Shown piece after piece: positions 1-11,661 of a stretch of 64,000 bases of DNA (positions are counted from its first letter, which is position 1; each line of letters begins with the position of its first letter). The position numbers were made by a program, and so were the translations under genes. The notes below the pieces were generated by a model. The model was not told the origin of the DNA. It saw only the letters and a program-made list of their open reading frames with translations, and did no database searches. Where the stretch lies: NCBI GenBank assembly GCA_022059125.1, contig JAEUWY010000004.1, positions 4,216,001 to 4,280,000 of the forward strand. The letters run 5' to 3'. Source of the stretch: Corynespora cassiicola (lineage: Eukaryota; Ascomycota; Dothideomycetes; Pleosporales; Corynesporascaceae).

Positions 1-3000
1 TTCTCTCAGCGGAGAAGCATATCGAATTATTCCAGCACTAAACTGAAGAGGGAACCCTAGAAAACCGAGTCTGATCAAGTCTAAGGGGCGTTTATACAGA
101 GTAAACGTTCGCTATGTCGACGCAGGTAACTGTAGATCAATTGATTTAACTTATAATAATACATCAACTTGCGGTATCATCTTTGTACAAAGGTAAACAG
201 TCGAGAAATACTAGGAGTGGTGTTGATACAAGCATCAGCGCTTGGCGTTGATGTTCACAAGGACGAACGCACATGGGGGTAGATCGCCGACTGTCAATGC
301 ATATCTCCAGTCTGGGCGGTTTGAGGTGCACAGATTACTCCCATCCACATTTATGCCGCCGAATCCTGGACCTGGTTCAATGCACCCCAACCGATTCCTT
401 CGGGTGGAGCCGACGACGGCGAGATTGCGGACCCCAGACAGCTGGCATATGCTCCTGGCACGCCGAAAGGCCCACAGGATACCGGGTGCCTGGAATGTAT
501 TGACGATCCCGATTTCATCGCCTACGAGAAGAGCCGTAGAAGGCCAGATATGAAAGCTTGGGTTAATCTTGGCGTGGCCGATCACTTCTACCAAACAATT
601 TCCTCATACGGAAGAGATTCGTATTCAATATACATTCTAAATACTCTTACTGCACAATAAAGATGTCCAAAGAGAGATGCCATCCCCTTGGAATTCTTCA
701 ATCACTTCTCTACGGACTGAAGGTGTATGCACGGCGTACGGTGTGATTGACAAGTCCAAATGCAAGAGGGACTGGCAGCGCATTTACCTTGTTTTCGCCA
801 CTTAATCCCTTGTTTTTTCTCCCTCAATTTTTGTTCAAAACAAAAACTTTCGCAATGAATAGTTCATTGCTTCGCTTCCTTGTAGAAGACTGTATAGTGT
901 TTACTAAAGCGCTAAGGGACAAACTCGAAATATAGGAGCAAGGTAGACTGCTGCACAACACTTTTCTCAAGCAATTGCCTGTGGTTTTGTAAGATAGGTC
1001 GTCAGCATTATCTGAAAGCATTATAGATAGGCGAACCCCAACCAGGAGTTATTTAATGGAGATGTTCATTGTGGTGGATTTAACTTGGCAGGACAACTTT
1101 TCATCGGGCCGATACATCCTCAGGTATGGGGTAGACAAGATTCTGGTCCGTGCTTCGATCCAGCCCTGATCATCAACGACTTCTGTAACGAACCCAAGAT
1201 GTTCGACGCGATGTGAGACGAGCTTGAGATCATTGATTACAAAAATCGTGCAAGGGTAGGTCTGAGTAGTGCGACATGAAATCCCGGATCGCATGCCTGC
1301 TATAGATCCACCCTTGCATACTCTTCCCATAGACGATATCCCTGCCGTCTGGAGCTGCACTACAACTACTTCATCCACACTCGAATTGTTTATTATTATC
1401 CCTTTCAATTTACTATATGCAGTGCTAAAGCCTAGCTTAGATAATGTATTCATGTTTACAAAATTGGTGAGAATTCTTTAGTTATTCTTAAACGATGATA
1501 ATACTAAGGCTGTTAGAGAAACAGGAATAATATTCTCCTCTAAACAAATATTGTACTGCAAAAGAATAGTCTTAAAGCTCCCCCGATGCGCTGTCTTATC
1601 TGGCCATTTTTATTGGACTGGATCTGAAGATAACCTTTTTTGTTTTTAATCTACAACATTACGCCGGGCTGACTGTCAAAGGACAGTCAGGATTACTAGC
1701 GTTGCAGAAAGAAAGTGCACACATCCTAGTATACAAATGCATAATTAGTAAAGTAAAAGAAACAATATTATTTCCCACCCAGATAAATCCTGTGCTGGCG
1801 AAAGAAAAGCTGTATAACGTCTACAACGGGGAGACTAATAATCTAGAGAAACCCATATATTTGATTCGTTATCTGTTTTTTTTTAGCGCAAGATTTCCAT
1901 TCTTGCTCATCGCAAGCACATTCAATGAAGAATTTCGAGGAGCCCGAAACGCCGATGATCGAGATTTCTCCAAAAACCAATATACTCCGTCTCTCTCAAA
2001 CTACTTGACGTACAGCCCCAAAATGGCTCGACAGATCACCTAGAGATCAGCCATGCCTTCCAAAAGTTGGTAAGCTCGCATGACTCGACCTGAAGGGTCT
2101 GTTTGCCTGAATTCTGCACATAGGTCGCCGGGGGCCGAAATGCGACTCATGACGCGCAGCAGATATTAAACCTCTCATCCGAGGACTGAGTTTTCTATTC
2201 ATCTACACGCTCTAGCAGCTAGCTGACCAAAGCTTTGAAAAAAGTAGCCTCAGATTATCATTTGGGAAGCCTGAGCCGATGAAAATTTTCAATCTCCACA
2301 TCCCATTGCTACGGTTTATCGGAGTTAATAAGGATAGGCGGCCACGAGGTGCCGGCACTCCACTCCCGCCCACGTTTCTCCGGCCCACGTGTCTTCGGCC
2401 CAAGTGCCTCCGGCCTTCACGCCGCGTAACATGTCTGATCATTTGGACATCTCCGATTCCGGTGGAATTCTAGTTGTTTCATGATTGTTGTTGAATCGAG
2501 TCAAATTGCTGTATGGTAAGCGCTAGAGCGTTCTAAGAGCGTACAAAGACTCAAAGAAACGCCCGAACCCAATCACAGATGGAATGCTAGATATATGGGC
2601 CTACATCAAGCTCAATAACGCAACCTCTTAGCTATCTTTATGCCATATGGCACAAAAATTTGTGTAAATGATACCGTTTCTTTGGCTGCTTTGGGCGTCG
2701 GGCTCCGCATGCGCACGGAGCTTTACGCATGATATTTCCTTTTACCTGGACTCGTAAAACGTTCGGACCTTACCTACTGCAAATGGTGTGACTTCCCTCC
2801 CTACGGCCGTACCAACAACCACAAGCGAGCGTGCTGTGAGGATGATCTGCATTTTTCTTTTTTTTACCAGCAGCAAGAAGCGGCAACCTCATGCGCAGCC
2901 TCAACGCCTTGCTGTTGATGGACCAAACTCAACTTTCTAGCTGAGCACCAAATGAGTTAGGGATCTATTCCCCGCGTGGCATTGTGGGTTTCCGTTTCCG

Positions 3001-4757
3001 GATTCTACGTCAAAGGATCCCAAACCAAACCTTTGCGCCTCTTGTTACAAGGCCATGGTTCACTAATACATAGCCTTGTTCCTATTCGATGCAACGATTT
3101 GCCATCCAATGAAGAAAAGTCTCCAAGCCACCCATACTTACTATAGTTAAAACAAGCTGCAGCCACAAAGCCTCCATGTGGCCAATATCACCGTGACATT
3201 GAGAGTCACATCAAAGCTACTTACTCAGACAACTACATCATTCGGGCTCTCTTCGGTGGCCTCAGCCTCTCAAGGAGATGGGCTCATATGCAATCCTATA
3301 CATAGCTTCTCTGAGCAAAATTAGAACGTGCGACTCCCTGGGAGTAGTTTGTTTTCCCCAGACTTGTCTGAAAAGAAGCCAAGGAATAATGATATAAGAA
3401 GCATTCTAGACCACTTCGGGATGCTTCTGGAAATTATTAAATCCACTCCTTTAGCTCGCCGTTCTATTTTATTTGAGTTGTATCGCACCAAACCCCTTTT
3501 TCATCGAACCAATACCAAGAGTCAAGTCTAGACTAGAGACGATGGCTGCTAGCAAAAACGGCATTTCCTCCCAAAAGTATGTAAACTCGAGATATCCAGT
3601 CTTTTCTATGTGAACTCGCTCCCAATATTCTCTCTTGGAGATCCGGATTTTCAACATTATGTGCCTGCAATAAATTTAATTTTTAGATTTTTTTGCTCCC
3701 CTTCTATCACATTGCAGGCTACTCTTTGCCGTTGTTGGAAAATGGCCCAGTTCCGAAGTTTCTCAGTTTCAAACTTTTGCATCTTATTTCTTTTGCCAAA
3801 ATTCCCTCATGCTCCAAGCTCACCAATCATCCGTAGGCACCACTCCAACCAACCAACAGCCGGTAGCGAAACATCACCTGTCCTCAGCGATGCCCCAGAT
3901 GTTCTTGATGTCGAGGATATACTAGCCGATATCCAGGTATTGTGGTCTTGCCGGAGACCAAGCAGATATTAGACTCATGCACACTTCGCAGCACGAGACC
4001 TACACAAACCTCATATGGCCTTACCCTTTGACTGAGACCATCGTCGCAACGCACAAGAAGCAATGCGAAACCGTAGAGACGTCTAATAAACTCCTTCCGG
4101 ATAATCGTGAAGCGATACAAAGTGCTGCAAGGGAGTTAGACTTTGAGTTGGATGATGTGGATGGGGATTGTGGGTATCAGGACGTGCATGATTGGGTGGA
4201 GTCGCAGGCCCGCATATTTGGAGAAAGTCAAAATGAAGCGCCTTGAAGGAGGATGAGTAATGACTTCTATGGTAAATTCGGGTATTTGCAGAAGACTGAC
4301 AAAGATCCACTGGTTTTTTCGCATCACGGTTTGTGACGCTTGGCACATGTTAGGTAGCGCTTGGATGTATTAGTGCAGTGTCGAGTGGGGATTCCTAGAT
4401 GAACCTTTCCATTCTTTATTTTTTCTAGAGGTTTTTGACAACACACTCCTCCGCTCCTACGAAGCGATGTGTCGCAATTCGAACAGTCACTGAACACTAA
4501 AAGATTACTTTGTCGGGGACAATGGTCAGCCTCACATAGTAGATATTACGCAATACTCCAGTTTAACAATGATCTAATATTCACAATTGAAATTATATGA
4601 GAAAACATTAGAACAGACAACAATCATGAGTAGTCCATTCCCATATCATCAAGCCCTAAACCCTTGCCCGCTGTGTTATAGGATTGTCATGCTAAGCACA
4701 CCGGTGCGCTGCCCGTCTGACTTTGCGCCTTCTCCGTTCCCCCATAGTGCTAGTACC
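1..4757. other. Gene-poor left end, no confident gene
   Basis: No reading frame here has a recognisable domain or a convincing exon chain. Weak candidates are two minus-strand frames at 235-594 (119 codons) and 1049-1453 (134 codons). A plus-strand stretch at 3542-4246 has a possible start at 3542, a GTATGT donor near 3578, a TTGCAG acceptor near 3717, and an acidic frame at 3977-4246. I could not join these pieces in frame and recognise none of them. They may be decayed gene fragments. A three-copy 15-bp repeat lies at 2369-2413. Confidence 0.5.
2369..2413. repeat. Three tandem 15-bp units
   Basis: Three head-to-tail 15-bp units run at 2369-2383, 2384-2398 and 2399-2413. The shared pattern is CCCAMGTNNCTNCGG with two to four differences between copies. 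The junction of the second unit contains a perfect CACGTG. It may be a small minisatellite or a cluster of bHLH-type sites; nothing nearby decides between these. Confidence 0.7.
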
Positions 4758-5522
4758 TTACAAAGTACCTTCACCCAGGCACCTCTTGAGAGGCAGTGTG
4801 TCACCCGTGCAGAGCCCAATAACACCATCAACCCAAGCCATGTTGTCGAACTGCTTAGACTCGAAAGAATCAGCCTGGTAGTAGGTAAGCTCACCCTCGG
4901 AGCCAATGACACCCTTGAAAACGTTTCCGCTCTCACGGTTGGTCCAGGGGTTGCTGACGAAAGCACCGAACTTGCCCTCAGGGACGGGGGCGGCAAACAT
5001 CTGGGTCTGGGCGCTGGCCCACGACTCGGAGTAGTCGATCGACATGGAGGCCTCGAGGAAGTCCTTGACGAGCGTAAAGGATGCGCCCTGGCTGACGGTG
5101 ATGGTGTTGGTGATAGTGAAACCAGTGGAAACGGTAATGGTGGTTGGGGCACCCTTAACAACCTGGGACATCAAAGTATCCCAGCCGAGGAAACGTTGCT
5201 TGGGGTTGCGGACGATGACGGTGTTGGTCTTCCAGCGCTTGTCGTGGGACGAGTGGGACTCGACTTCAGCGTCAGTGTCGTTCGAGGGGCCATGATACAT
5301 GGTATCGTCGAGGTAGGCGGGCTTAGGGGGGACGATTTTGTTCTTGCGGAGCTGCTCCAGTTCATCGAACTCGCTCCTCTTGATGACCTTGTAGCGACCG
5401 CTACCGTAGAGGATGACATCGTCCTCACCGACTTGAATCGGGGCAGGGGCAGGAGCGGGCACAGCAGCAGCCAGAGCGGCGCCGGAGGCAAGAGCAGTAG
5501 CGAAAAGCTGAGTGAAGTGCAT
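4758..5522 (-). CDS. Secreted effector-like protein, intronless
   Basis: This is a 254-residue protein in one exon. The first ~20 residues form a signal peptide (hydrophobic Ala/Leu stretch), followed by an Ala-Pro rich linker (VPAPAPAPI). A Lys/Arg site (DKRW, near residue 95) could be a processing point. The C-terminal half is rich in Thr, Ser and aromatic residues (for example KGAPTTITVSTGF and FGAFVSNPW) and ends with two cysteines in GLCTGDTLPLKRCLG. From memory it matches fungal secreted proteins annotated as CELP0028 effector-like; their biochemical role is not known to me. The start is the only Met ahead of the signal peptide. It faces a second small secreted protein across a 0.94 kb divergent promoter region. 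Secretion is well supported; effector activity is inference. Confidence 0.85.
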   Translation of the reverse strand: MHFTQLFATALASGAALAAAVPAPAPAPIQVGEDDVILYGSGRYKVIKRSEFDELEQLRKNKIVPPKPAYLDDTMYHGPSNDTDAEVESHSSHDKRWKTNTVIVRNPKQRFLGWDTLMSQVVKGAPTTITVSTGFTITNTITVSQGASFTLVKDFLEASMSIDYSESWASAQTQMFAAPVPEGKFGAFVSNPWTNRESGNVFKGVIGSEGELTYYQADSFESKQFDNMAWVDGVIGLCTGDTLPLKRCLGEGTL

Positions 5523-6459
5523 TGTGAGTGATGGAACTAAGCACTAGACTTTAATAAAGAAGGACTGTAGAACTGAAAATGAGAGACAGAAGTCGGTAGT
5601 GTGGTGGGGAATATTTCGCAGAGATGCAATCTGATACTTATACTTGATTGCTCTCACCTTCTCGTAGCTCATCACATCCAAAGATACTCGAACGTGCAGC
5701 GATATGGCGACGGATTCTTGGCAGTACTCTAGGTGGGGATGAAGGGGTGTGTCGGGCCGATGTTGAAAACAAGGAAGGCCTGCTATCCGAAGAACCCCCA
5801 TCGAACTTTGGTAACCAGTTCGTTGTCTGTGCGTCTATCTCTATACCAACATCCTGTAAGCAGGTAAGGTCTGTCAGATCCAAAACAGGAATGACAGTGC
5901 AAGGGTTCTGCTGCGCATGACAGCCACTCGTCTCAGGTTGCCATATCCTGGCTGCTTTACAGCTGCAGAGGCAGAAACTTTGCAACTCCAAGGTGGCAAA
6001 GATGATTCCAACGAACCGGAGCAACACCGAGAATCACGAGAGTTTCTCCAGTTTTTCCGTCCGCCCCACGTCCGATTATCCCCAAGGGTGGTCCAGGGTG
6101 GTTTCATGACATAGGGGTGCTTGCTAAAGTACCCCCGAACGACGCCGAACTTATTACTCGTTAGAATTGTCCATGCGCGCGGTGGTTTCAATCCACTTGG
6201 CATGATTGTTTCTCGAGGTAATCATTGAGGAGCTTGGTATCCGTTCCCCAAGCGTCTACAGATTTGGAGAAGATAAATATCCTGTGGATATCCGCTCTTT
6301 CTGCTCCCCATCCAACTCGGTCTCGCAGTCGTTCACTCCTTCGCCTATTATTCCATTTGCTATTCGCAATCGACATTCTTTGAGAAACTGTACATATTAC
6401 TCAAAGACTTCGATATATTCCCCTACGTTCTTTTCTCGATACCCAGGACCACATTCATC
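5523..6459. promoter_or_regulatory. Divergent promoter region of two secreted-protein genes
   Basis: This 937-nt spacer separates the 5' ends of the two secreted-protein genes, so it must hold both promoters. Short frames in it have no domain or exon continuity. The last ~170 nt before the plus-strand start are pyrimidine-rich, as is common in filamentous fungal core promoters. I found no named regulatory motif that I would defend. Confidence 0.5.
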
Positions 6460-6828
6460 ATGCGTTGCGCTTCCGTCATCGTCTTCGCCGCCTCCATCTT
6501 GGCCCCACTCGTCTCCGCCGACCTTCACTACAGCGGTCTTTGCGTTGACAAGGTCGGTGGAGAGAGCGTTTACAACCACGATGCTACAGTCAAGGCCTGT
6601 GGCAACTACCTCATGCGCAACACTGGAAACAAGCAGTGGGACCAATGCCCCGACTGCGGCATGGTAAGATATTACTGTCTCAAAGCAATAGCGATCTATG
6701 ATGCTAACAATGACCAGGCGAACAAGGGTGGACTCGATTTCTGTCACTCTGAGGGTATGCACATCGGTGGTGATGAGCTGAGCTACTACTGCAAGCTCAA
6801 CGGTGCTGGTGGCTCGCTCGCTGATTAG
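6460..6828 (+). CDS. Small secreted cysteine-rich protein
   Basis: There are two exons, 6460-6663 and 6718-6828, giving 104 residues. The 54-nt intron has a GTAAGA donor, a GCTAAC branch site at about 6702 and a CAG acceptor. A signal peptide ends around residue 20 (LVSA), leaving about 84 residues with six cysteines (LC, AC, QC, DC, FC, YC) and the motif NTGNKQWDQCPDC. The six-Cys spacing, small size and secretion fit the effector or antimicrobial-like proteins common in plant-associated ascomycetes; I do not assign a function. The intron is a multiple of three with no stop, so an unspliced message would add 18 residues and a seventh cysteine. Confidence 0.85.
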   Translation: MRCASVIVFAASILAPLVSADLHYSGLCVDKVGGESVYNHDATVKACGNYLMRNTGNKQWDQCPDCGMVRYYCLKAIAIYDANNDQANKGGLDFCHSEGMHIGGDELSYYCKLNGAGGSLAD

Positions 6829-9214
6829 AGGGTTGTTGTCGTTTTGGGCTAGGTTATATCACAATATCATGTATGCCTTCGGGGCTGAGATAATGTTTAT
6901 GAGTTTCCATCTTCATGAGTTCGCCTTTGGCTGTGACACTATGCTGTGACACTTCCTGCATCTTGGTTGAAACCTACAAGCTCTAGGAAAGGCTACAAGG
7001 CACCCTGGCATGGGCTTTGGCATCCCTTTTTGGTCGACAAGCAATCCATGTTGGACTTCCCCCACGGCTGGGGATTTCTATGACTAAAACCATTTCTTTG
7101 GTAATACCACAGTTTATCTTTACCTTCCCTGAGGTAGGAACCATCATCGAGTTGCGATGCGAACGTGATAGGACATCAGGAACACAAGAGAACTGCCACT
7201 GTTCGAAATAACATCACCGACGCCCATTTTACAGACAACCTCAACGCCTTTCAGCAAATCTAGGTCACGAGTCACTTTAGCTTGCGATGAACGAGTCAGG
7301 AATTTCAAATCAGGAGTAGGGAGTAATAGAAAAGAAAATCAATTCCAATCCCATCATAGTCCCTCAGCGACTAAGAGGGGAATATCCCACGATAATCGCC
7401 ATCAATGTACTCCATCACAGTGGAGAAAATACGTGGAGACTGCGTGACCGACACTGAGGTCTTCAGTATCCACGTGATAGCGGGAAGCGCGAGATGCGGC
7501 ATCTTCCCCCGCATGACCCAACGTTCATTTGCGGCTCTGCCGCTACTTAGACCGGCATATGCCTGCCACAGCGCACAGGTACCCGATAGGGCTCCACGGG
7601 AATCGGGTAGTCGGCAGGGTGACCAAGACATCCAAGTGAAGCCCAGTACCGATAACATTCTAGAGAGGCGTCCGCAGCTTTCCGGATAGGGAGGCCCATC
7701 CGTTAGCAGGGGTACCTAGGTACGTCATGCAATTAAGCTCACCCAAGATCTAGCCTAGAACAGGGTCATCTGCGACATTCGACTGATCCTTGGAGTGGGT
7801 TGAAACCGTGAAGGACCGAATCGAGACGGACAAAATGTTCAGAACACGAAGACCTAGTCCATAAAGGGTATCGATCGACTTGGCTTTGCATTACTCGTGT
7901 TGGTTCCAGACTCGTGGGTTGCGTACATGAGGCTGCAACTCAACGGGACTCACGGGGACTCACGGGTAGGGCAGAAGGAGCCTGTCGCAACAAGGGAAAA
8001 CCTCAGGGGACATAGCTAGAGGGTACTGAATTTCGGTTCCTCCGGGCGGTTGTACGACTCCCCAACGCCCGAGTTGGCGGAGGATTCTAGATCACATCGA
8101 TAGTGACTTGGTCCCGCATGAACGCGTGGGCGTGATCAAAAAAAAATAATCCAAAGTTCAGCTTGGTCCTTCATTAACAACACCATCGGCGAGACGTAGT
8201 TGCGAAGGTCTCGACCTCGTGATATCATCTTAGTAATTGCAATATCGTAGATTTTGAGGTTTCTCATTCTTTATCTTAGTATAGATTAGATAGCGATGAT
8301 TCTGTAGCTCCTTTGCCGCACCCAATCTTTTTAATATTATCTTCGGACCGGTATGGTCATCTCGTTGCCAACATCTAGGTATCGATAGCGATTGGTAGAT
8401 GCTGCATACGATAGGGACTCCTCGGACCGTCTGTAACTCATCTAGCTAGCTAAATGGATGCTTTAGCTGGAGGCTGTGTGGTGGCGTAGGACGCTCAGAT
8501 CTCATTCGAATCTTGATGACGACTTTCTAGCTCCGAAGTCTGTCACATCACATCGGTCCGGTGCCTTGCAGTGGCTTGCAGATGTCAGACAGCCTCCTGC
8601 GGCTCTGCGCCTAGGGCGTGGGAAAGGGGTCGTACATACATAGCACCACCCGCGCGTGGTCCTTAAACCACCTGCCATTCGTGGTAAATGGAAGCACCCC
8701 CAAAGCTTTTAGGCCCTTTTCGGACCTTCCTTCCATGTTTGTGTGCAATTATCGTAGTATTTGAATTTCGCGAAGATCACACTAATTTAGCGCGCCTGGA
8801 CAGTTCGAGACAAGTCGACAGAACACTTGCCAAATGTACTCCAAGCTTGCTTCGACTATGTTATTATGAGGATGATCTGCAAGCAAGCGTGGAAACAGGA
8901 TACGGACGGTTGAGGTTGCCGGCATCTAATAGAGGCGTAGGATTATTATTCACAACAATCGGACCGTATTGCTGGGTCTTGTTTGCACCCAACTGCTATT
9001 GCAGAAGATCAACCTTTTTGTCAGTGCCGGGCTAGAATGCGCATAGCCTGTCAGCTAGTCGGTCAAACAGATAGTAACGTGCAGAACTCATTTATGCTTT
9101 CCAGGGCAATCGCATGCCCAAGTTACAAGCTGTTTGTCGAAAGCTGAAGAACTCTTGATTCTACATCTTCTTGTTTTTGCGTCCCTCATTCCAACAGTCA
9201 TGAGACACAAATTC
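6829..9214. other. Intergenic, no gene seen
   Basis: This 2.4 kb region lies between the small secreted protein (3' side) and the 3' end of the MFS exporter. The open frames are short and none shows a domain or joins to another by splice sites. Local structure is limited to a 12-bp perfect palindrome GTACCTAGGTAC at 7712-7723 and a direct repeat of about 11 bp (gggactcacgg) at 7945-7967. Confidence 0.55.
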
Positions 9215-11076
9215 TCATGTCTCGTGAGATTTTGCCATTCTCCTCTTCATCTCCTTGAATCCAGCAGGTCCCGCACCCCCAATCGCTACAATGCATGCAG
9301 CCACCCCACATGCAAGGCAAACAGCATAGCTGACCCGACAGCCGTCCAAGTACCCTCCAAGTACCCCTTCGAGGGCACTCCCTTCAAATGTCTCTCGAAT
9401 CTGCGTTGCGCCCGCATCGAGAACCTCATGTGGCTCAACGCTCGGAACGTTCCTCTTCAAACTTTGCACGAGGCCCTGCGTGAACGCTGATTCGCCCGAT
9501 GCCACAAACAAAGATGTTCCAATGTTCTCCATGAACAAAGCTAGAGAAGTTGCAGATGGAATCTCGGATGCAGGCACATGAGCTTGGTTGCTAATCATAG
9601 GAATTTGCAGTGCCAACCCAATCCCGATTGCAGTCAGGAGTTCGTAACCTACCCAAGTTTTGATGGGCGTATGAGCGTCGAGGGAATATATCAACCAGAG
9701 ACCTGCTGTGCTGCAGATGGCTCCTACAAGTAAGAAGGGTCTGTAATGGCGCCAGAATGTAATGAGGCCATTTGCGATCATGGTGAATACTGAAATGCCT
9801 AGTACAAGCGGTATCAGCCGTACTCCGCTTTGAGATGCAGAGCTGTTGTCGACACTCTGGAAATGAATCGGCAGTGTATACAGCAGGGGAAAGTATGCGC
9901 CAGCAAGAAAGAACGCATATATCGAGTTGGTCAAGACAATACTGCTCTTCATCAGATGGGCTTGCACCATTGCTTTAGATCCCATCAGCCATTCATTGAC
10001 AACAAACGCAATGAAGAGTACACCGAAGCCAACGAAAGAGCCAATGACCCGGGGGCTACGCCATGGGTAAATTCCGGCCCAATGCATTGCCAAGACGAAA
10101 AAGGACAATGCACCAGTAATCAGGAGTGCTCCATTGATATCGGTTTGCATAAGCTTCTCCTTCAGGCTGGCTTGTCGTGGTGAGATCGGGTCTCTAAAGG
10201 CAAAGAACATGATGCCGGCTGCTGCAAAGCCGATGGGAAGACTGATCCTAGGCTGTGTTAGCAACGCCGATAGCTCGAAACCACTTTCCATTTTTCAGCT
10301 AAACCTTCATACCACCCTCTCGTCCACTATCGCTCCCATTGTGATTTCCTCCCGGCTTAGATTATGATCTTTTCATTCCCCACCGTGCGACTCAGAATTC
10401 CTTGAGAAAAAAACGAAATTACTCACCAAAAGCACCATCTCCACCCAGCCCCATCAACCAATGCACCTCCCAACAACGGCCCCACCACGCTCGCCACCCC
10501 AAACGTAACCCCCATAACCCCCATATAGGCGGCACGCCACTCATCCCTCACACTCAATGCAATCCCTAAAAAGCTCCCCGTCATAACCCCCCCACCTCCC
10601 ATCCCCGCAACACATCGCCCCAGAATCAAGATCTCGGATCGCGAGCTAACCGCACTAATCACATTGCCGAGCTCGAACACGGCAATGGCGGAGAGGAAGG
10701 TGCGCTTGATGGAGAAATAGTTGTACGCTTTGCCCCAGGCCGACTGGAATGCCGTGTTGGTGATGACATACGAGCTACCGTACCATGCGATGTTGGAGAT
10801 GGAGCCGAACTGCGAGGTTATGCTCGGGATGGCGGTGGCGAGGATGGTGCTGTCCAGTGCGGCCAGGAAGATGGAGAGGATGAGGCCGATTGTTATGAGG
10901 GCTAGGCGGATGTTCTTGGGGTATGTGATGGGTACGCCGGCATTGGGATCAGGCGGTGAGTCATGTGCCTGGGGCTCAAGCTCGTCTTTGATGCTCCGAG
11001 GTGGGAGTGGGGTCAGCTCGATGGCCTCAATGACCTCAGTACTGGAGCCGCCGCCGTTAGAGACATAGGTCGTCAT
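9215..11076 (-). CDS. MFS exporter, DHA2 (14-TM) drug:H+ antiporter type
   Basis: The exons on the minus strand are 11076-10427 and 10247-9215, giving 560 residues. The intron is 179 nt (GTGAGT donor, GCTAAC branch site, CCTAG acceptor). Splicing restores the conserved WRWCFWISLPIG loop that the two separate frames break. After an acidic, proline-rich cytosolic tail of ~60 residues comes LDSTILATAIPSI (a DHA2 motif in TM1), then GRCVAGMGGGG and the antiporter motif C, GVASVVGPLLGG. The length and about 14 hydrophobic segments fit plasma-membrane proton-driven efflux of drugs or secondary metabolites. The substrate cannot be read from sequence, and no biosynthetic enzymes adjoin it. The start at 11076 is chosen because the frame upstream (to 11238) lacks conserved sequence and MTTYV begins the typical tail. 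Confidence 0.92.
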
Positions 11077-11661
11077 CTTGATGGGTGTTGAGGTGTTGGG
11101 CTGTGGTGAGCGATGGGAGATTGTCAGCTTGATGCGCGAAGGATCGTGCGCTATCCGACATGGCCCGACTAGGAAGCTAGACGATACCGACACGACTGTT
11201 TCGTCGCAGGAGGCATTGATATCCACATTGAGAAGCATGAAACAACCAGAGCCTTTCAGCCATGCGGAAATAGTTTCCCATTTGAAGTCTTTTCTGAAGG
11301 ACGTAATACATTTGCAGAAACGGCAAAATTTTCCTGCAATCCTCCCCTTGGCTCAGATCTATCATGATTTGTATGGCAGCTGCATAATGTCCGTTCGGCT
11401 CTTCGATTTAATCCAATTGCGTGCGATGTACTTTTTTTAATAAGGGCTATAATTCGTACCATACATTTCGACAAATTTGATAGAAGTACACGCTAAATGG
11501 GGTGTCTTGCTTCAACGTTTAAAATTTTTAGTGGCAAACGACATCAGAACAGCACAAAAATTGATTCAAAAACTTTTAACTTCCCCTTAACTCCCTGCAC
11601 TACGCATTTTGCCTTTACATCGATACCCCGATGAGAAAAACTCAAGAAATCGCCAAAAAAA
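11077..11661. promoter_or_regulatory. MFS promoter and MDN1 3' flank
   Basis: This 585-nt spacer holds the promoter of the minus-strand MFS gene on its left and the MDN1 3' UTR on its right. The right half is AT-rich (from about 11440), as expected for a 3' UTR and terminator. No open frame of interest and no recognisable site were seen. Confidence 0.5.

Noticed and set aside
4587..5531. 314-codon plus-strand frame over the secreted effector-like gene
   Set aside because: The minus frame has a signal peptide and family-like sequence; the plus frame has neither.
9215..11076. MFS frames as two separate genes or a pseudogene
   Set aside because: A single intron with good donor, branch and acceptor sites joins them in frame and restores the conserved WRWCF-xxx-LPIG loop.
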